Origin: Capillimicrobium parvum
GTDB lineage: Bacteria > Actinomycetota > Thermoleophilia > Solirubrobacterales > Solirubrobacteraceae
DNA: 64,000 bases
Direction of reading: 5' to 3'
NCBI RefSeq assembly: GCF_021172045.1
Contig: NZ_CP087164.1
Span: forward strand, 3,534,001 to 3,598,000
Part shown: positions 59,816 through 64,000 of the stretch, piece by piece
Layout of the letters: each line of letters begins with the position of its first letter
How positions within the stretch are numbered: position 1 is the first letter of the stretch
The notes under the pieces: model-generated
Database searches by the model: none
What the model saw: the letters and a program-made list of their open reading frames with translations, nothing else
What the model was told of the DNA's origin: nothing
Translations under genes and position numbers: made by a program

Positions 59816-61657
59816 TCAGGCGAGGGACCGCTCCATCGCGGCGTCGAGCTCGGCCCGCAGCACGATGCGGCGGCGGGCCAGCTCCTCCCGCTGACCCGTC
59901 TCAGCGCGGGCGATCTGGCGCTCGACCACGGCGAGCTCCAGCTGGACGCGCTCCACGTCGAGCGTCGCCGCCGTGACGGTCTGGGCTCCTCCTCGCGCGA
60001 CCAGCTCGCGTATCAGCGCCGCGAGCTCGTCGTCGTCCGGCGGCAGGTCGTCGAGCGGTGACGCGAGGTGGTCGCGCAGCCACAGTGCGGCGCGGCGGTT
60101 CAGCGCGTCCGTGAAGTGCTTCTCGGGGTCGATGTCCGCCAGGTGGGCGCCGCCCGTGTCCGGCAGCGCGATGCACAGGGCGAGAAACCAGCGCTCGGTC
60201 GCGGTCCGCCGGTCCACGCCGCGCGGCGAACGCCCCGCGCCCGCCCCCAGCCCCCCGCGCGGCTCCTCCGGCCCCGGGTCGCCGTCGCCGTCGCCGCCGT
60301 TGACCCCGCGGCCGGCCGGTGCGGCTACGGGCCGGCTCTCGCCGTCGCCCCCGCTCCTCGCGTACAGCAGCCGACGCGCCAGCTCCGCCGAGATGTCCAG
60401 CCGATCGGCGACCATCGCCACCAGCTCCTCCTGCAGCACGCTGGCCCCCAGGGTCGCGAACGCCGGCCGCAGCGCCTCGATCGCCCGGTCCTTGCCCTCC
60501 GCGCTCGTCAGGTCGCCCAGCGCCAGCGTCCGCTCCACCCGGAAGCGCACGAACGGCACGGACCGCGCGACCAGGGAGCGCATCGCGTCCGCGCCGTCCG
60601 TCAGCACGACGTCGGCCGGATCGCGCCCCGCCGGCAGCGGGACCACCCGGAGCTCCAGTCGCCGCCCCGCCGCGACCCGCGCCGCGCGCAGCATCGCGTC
60701 CTGCCCGGCGTCGTCGGCATCGAGCGCGAGCTGCACGGTCGGCGCCATCCGGCCCAGCTCGACGATCTGCTCCTCGGTCAGCGCGGTCCCCATCGAGGCG
60801 ACCGCGTTCGCCACCCCCGCCTGGCGCAGCGCGACGACGTCCGTGTAGCCCTCGCAGACGATCACCACGCCCGCCTTGGCCGCGGAGGCCCGCGCCAGAT
60901 GGGCCCCGTAGACGATGGAGCCCTTGTGGAACAGCCCGCGCTTCTCCGACGTGTTGAGGTACTTCGGCCGCTGCTCGGGGCTGAGCGCGCGGGCACCGAA
61001 CCCGAGCACCCGCCCGCGCACGTCGCACAGCGGGAACATCACGCGGCCGCGGAAGTAGTCGTGCAGGCGCCCGCCGTCGCGCCCGCGCGTCGCGAGGCCG
61101 GCGTCGTAGAGCTCGCGAGCCTGGAAGCCCGCCTTCTGGGACTGCAGGAACACCGTGTCCCACCGGCTCGGCGCGTAGCCGACGCGGAACTCGCGCAGCG
61201 TCGCCTCGGACAGCCCGCGGTCGGCCAGGTACTTCCGCGCGCGCACCGCCTCGCGCCCCTCCCACAGCATCCGCTCGTAGAACGTCGCGGTGCGGTCGAG
61301 CAGCTCGAGCAGCCTGTCGCGGGCGCGGCGGCGCTCGGCCGCCGCCGGATCCTCGTCCTCGACCTCGAGCTCGATCCCGTGCCGGTCGGCGAGCAACTCG
61401 AGCGCGCCCACGAAGTCGACTCCCTCGGTCAGCTCGATGAACGAGAACAGGTCGCCCTGCTCGCCGCACCCGAAGCAGTGGAAGACCTTCTTGGCGGCAT
61501 CCACCGAGAACGAGGGCGTGCGCTCGTCGTGGAAGGGGCACAGCCCCATGAACCCACTGCCGGACGTGCGCCGCAGCTCGGTCTTGGCGCTCACCAGTGA
61601 GACGAAGTCGACCGCGTCGCGGACCTTCTCCTTGGCATCGTCGCGGTAGCGCGGCAC
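59816..61657 (-). CDS. dnaG: DNA primase
   Basis: 613 aa from the GTG at 61657. The N-terminal zinc-binding domain has GLCPFHDERTPSFSV and FHCFGCGEQGD. The catalytic RNA polymerase/TOPRIM domain has VIVCEGYTDVVALRQAG, LALDADDAGQDAM and the fold around YLNTSEKRGLFHKG. The C-terminal helicase-binding domain (~450-613) is diverged and preceded by a Gly-rich linker. It synthesises RNA primers at the fork. It lies 103 bp downstream of dgt on the same strand, probably in one operon; a rpoD neighbour, common elsewhere, is absent. Confidence 0.97.
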   Translation of the reverse strand: MPRYRDDAKEKVRDAVDFVSLVSAKTELRRTSGSGFMGLCPFHDERTPSFSVDAAKKVFHCFGCGEQGDLFSFIELTEGVDFVGALELLADRHGIELEVEDEDPAAAERRRARDRLLELLDRTATFYERMLWEGREAVRARKYLADRGLSEATLREFRVGYAPSRWDTVFLQSQKAGFQARELYDAGLATRGRDGGRLHDYFRGRVMFPLCDVRGRVLGFGARALSPEQRPKYLNTSEKRGLFHKGSIVYGAHLARASAAKAGVVIVCEGYTDVVALRQAGVANAVASMGTALTEEQIVELGRMAPTVQLALDADDAGQDAMLRAARVAAGRRLELRVVPLPAGRDPADVVLTDGADAMRSLVARSVPFVRFRVERTLALGDLTSAEGKDRAIEALRPAFATLGASVLQEELVAMVADRLDISAELARRLLYARSGGDGESRPVAAPAGRGVNGGDGDGDPGPEEPRGGLGAGAGRSPRGVDRRTATERWFLALCIALPDTGGAHLADIDPEKHFTDALNRRAALWLRDHLASPLDDLPPDDDELAALIRELVARGGAQTVTAATLDVERVQLELAVVERQIARAETGQREELARRRIVLRAELDAAMERSLA

Positions 61658-61760
61658 GCGGCCAGCGTATCCCCCGGACCGCCCCTCGACGCGGCGCGGC
61701 GCGCGGTGGGCTCGTCGAGTCCGGCGGCCGGCGCACGCCGCCGCTGGGCCACGTGCTCCG

Positions 61761-62759
61761 TCAGCTGGCGAACGCGCGCGGCACCGTGAGGTCGGTGTAC
61801 ACCCGCAGGCAGTACCGGTCCGTCATCCCGGAGATCCAGTCGCAGACCCGGCGGGCGACGTCGTCGTCCGGCGACGCCGCGGGCGGCAGCTCGCCGGGAT
61901 GCTCGGCGAAGTGGTGAAACAGCTCGGTGACGACCCGCTCGATCTTGACGTGCTCGTCGCGGGCGGGCGGAGCCAGGTACACGCGCTCGAACATGAACGT
62001 GCGCAGCGCGTCCATCGCCGGTCCGGCGACCGGTCCCTGCACGACGTCGCCGGCCCGCTCGGAGTGCTCGACGAGGTCGCGCACCAGGGCGTCGATCCGC
62101 CTCGCCCCGGTCGGGCCGAGCGCCTCGATCGGCTGCACCGGCAGGTCGCGCTCGGCCAGCACCCCGGCGCGCACCGCGTCGTCGATGTCGTGGTTGATGT
62201 AGGCGATGCGGTCGACGAGCCGCACGATGCGCCCCTCGAGCGAGGCCGGCGGCTCCATCCGCGAGGAGTGGCGCAGGATGCCGTCGCGCACGGGCTCGGT
62301 GAGGTTCAGCGCCTCCAGCACGTCGACCACGCGCAGGGACTGCTCGAAGTGCCGGAACCCCGGGTGGCCGGGGAAGCGCTCGCGCAGGCAGCGGTCCAGG
62401 GCCTCCTCGCCGATGTGGCCGAACGGCGGGTGACCGAGGTCGTGCCCCAGCCCGATCGCCTCGACCAGGTCCTCGTTGAGCGCCAGCGCCCGCGCGACGG
62501 TGCGGCTGACCTGCGTGACCTCGAGCGTGTGGGTCAGCCGGGTGCGGTAGTGGTCGCCCTCGGGGGCCACGAAGACCTGGGTCTTGTGCTTCAGCCGCCG
62601 GAAGGCCTTCGAGTGCACGATGCGGTCGCGGTCGCGCTGGAACGGGGTGCGGACCGGCGAGTCGTCCTCCGCGTAGGCACGACGCGCCGGGTAGGACCGC
62701 ACCGCCCCGGGGCCGAGGAAGGCGTCCTCGAAGGCGCGCTGGCGGTCGGCGATGTTCAC
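61761..62759 (-). CDS. dgt: Deoxyguanosinetriphosphate triphosphohydrolase-like protein
   Basis: 332 aa from the GTG at 62759. HD-domain metal residues are seen: TRLTHTLEVTQVSRTVARAL and GLGHDLGHPPFGHIGEEALD, with later RLVDRIAYINHDIDD. The family splits dGTP or other dNTPs into nucleoside and triphosphate, controlling dNTP pools and replication fidelity. It lies upstream of dnaG in the same direction. A TACCC-N5-GGGTA palindrome is 24 bp before its start. Confidence 0.93.
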   Translation of the reverse strand: MNIADRQRAFEDAFLGPGAVRSYPARRAYAEDDSPVRTPFQRDRDRIVHSKAFRRLKHKTQVFVAPEGDHYRTRLTHTLEVTQVSRTVARALALNEDLVEAIGLGHDLGHPPFGHIGEEALDRCLRERFPGHPGFRHFEQSLRVVDVLEALNLTEPVRDGILRHSSRMEPPASLEGRIVRLVDRIAYINHDIDDAVRAGVLAERDLPVQPIEALGPTGARRIDALVRDLVEHSERAGDVVQGPVAGPAMDALRTFMFERVYLAPPARDEHVKIERVVTELFHHFAEHPGELPPAASPDDDVARRVCDWISGMTDRYCLRVYTDLTVPRAFAS

Positions 62760-62783
62760 GCGATGACGATACCGGTCGATGAG

Positions 62784-62798
62784 TACCCCCGTCGGGTA
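62784..62798. promoter_or_regulatory. TACCC-N5-GGGTA palindrome (CsoR/RicR-like operator)
   Basis: TACCCCCGTCGGGTA at 62784-62798 is exactly the TACCC-N5-GGGTA form described for the mycobacterial copper repressor RicR and related CsoR-family sites. It lies between ppdK and dgt, 24 bp ahead of the dgt GTG. No copper gene is present in the window, so the match may be fortuitous. Confidence 0.4.
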
Positions 62799-62848
62799 TG
62801 TTGTGACGAACGTGGAACATGCCGCCGCCGCCAGGCGCCGGCGTGGCC

Positions 62849-64000
<1,152 letters not shown>

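Overview
The window is a high-GC (roughly 70% or more), gene-dense bacterial chromosome segment with actinobacterial character. F420-type luciferase-like monooxygenases, a SARP/BTAD regulator, many GTG starts, ATGA start-stop overlaps and GC-biased third codon positions all point this way. The ppdK-dgt-dnaG order and a small membrane protein with DGGPEEGT-type repeats suggest class Thermoleophilia (Solirubrobacterales-like). This placement is an inference from gene content, not from a marker-gene tree.

1-6.2 kb is a one-carbon/methionine-cycle block. A class I methyltransferase, metF and a MetF-MetV-like fusion form a translationally coupled minus-strand operon, divergent from a GcvT/SoxG-like protein coupled to metK. 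6.2-11.4 kb holds an F420-type oxidoreductase, an amidase, a STAS protein, an ECF sigma factor with a SnoaL-like tail, and a regulator joining a KaiC-like domain, an HTH and a cupin. 11.4-13.8 kb is an amide-utilisation operon (amiS-fmdA-fmdB). 14.0-15.9 kb is a fluoride-export operon (crcB-crcB-triple DUF190). 16.3-20.7 kb is one giant SARP/cyclase/ATPase/TPR regulator. 20.8-24.5 kb holds membrane proteins, including the repeat protein and a DHA2 drug transporter.

24.6-34.4 kb is a nitrogen/N-methyl catabolic block: NodB-family deacetylase or cyclic-imide hydrolase, CobW-like GTPase, heterotetrameric sarcosine oxidase soxBDAG and a divergent PucR regulator. It ends in remnants of an ABC permease and of ureF, so a urease/transport locus seems to have been lost. 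34.6-41.8 kb carries an SDR, a conserved hypothetical protein, the cysJI sulfite reductase, a membrane-anchored Usp-like protein and a diheme cytochrome c.

41.8-53.2 kb is accessory, decaying DNA: transposase remnants, a truncated IS3 element, an Lrp fragment, frameshifted small genes, an intact-looking RES/Xre toxin-antitoxin pair, and a frameshifted tyrosine integrase abutting a tRNA-CAU gene. A CocE/NonD hydrolase and a TetR-acyl-CoA dehydrogenase pair look functional within it. 53.2-64 kb returns to core-like genes: a thioredoxin-fold lipoprotein, SDR, second F420-type oxidoreductase, glycosyltransferase, an envelope/stress operon (DUF3618, Act-holin-like, YtxH-like), tRNA-Asn, dnaG, dgt and the 3' part of ppdK, which runs off the right edge.

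In common themes, formamide/acetamide hydrolysis, sarcosine demethylation (formaldehyde/methylene-THF), MetF/MetV and MetK all handle C1 units and ammonia. The regulators (PucR, palindromes upstream of amiS and pucR) look nitrogen-linked.
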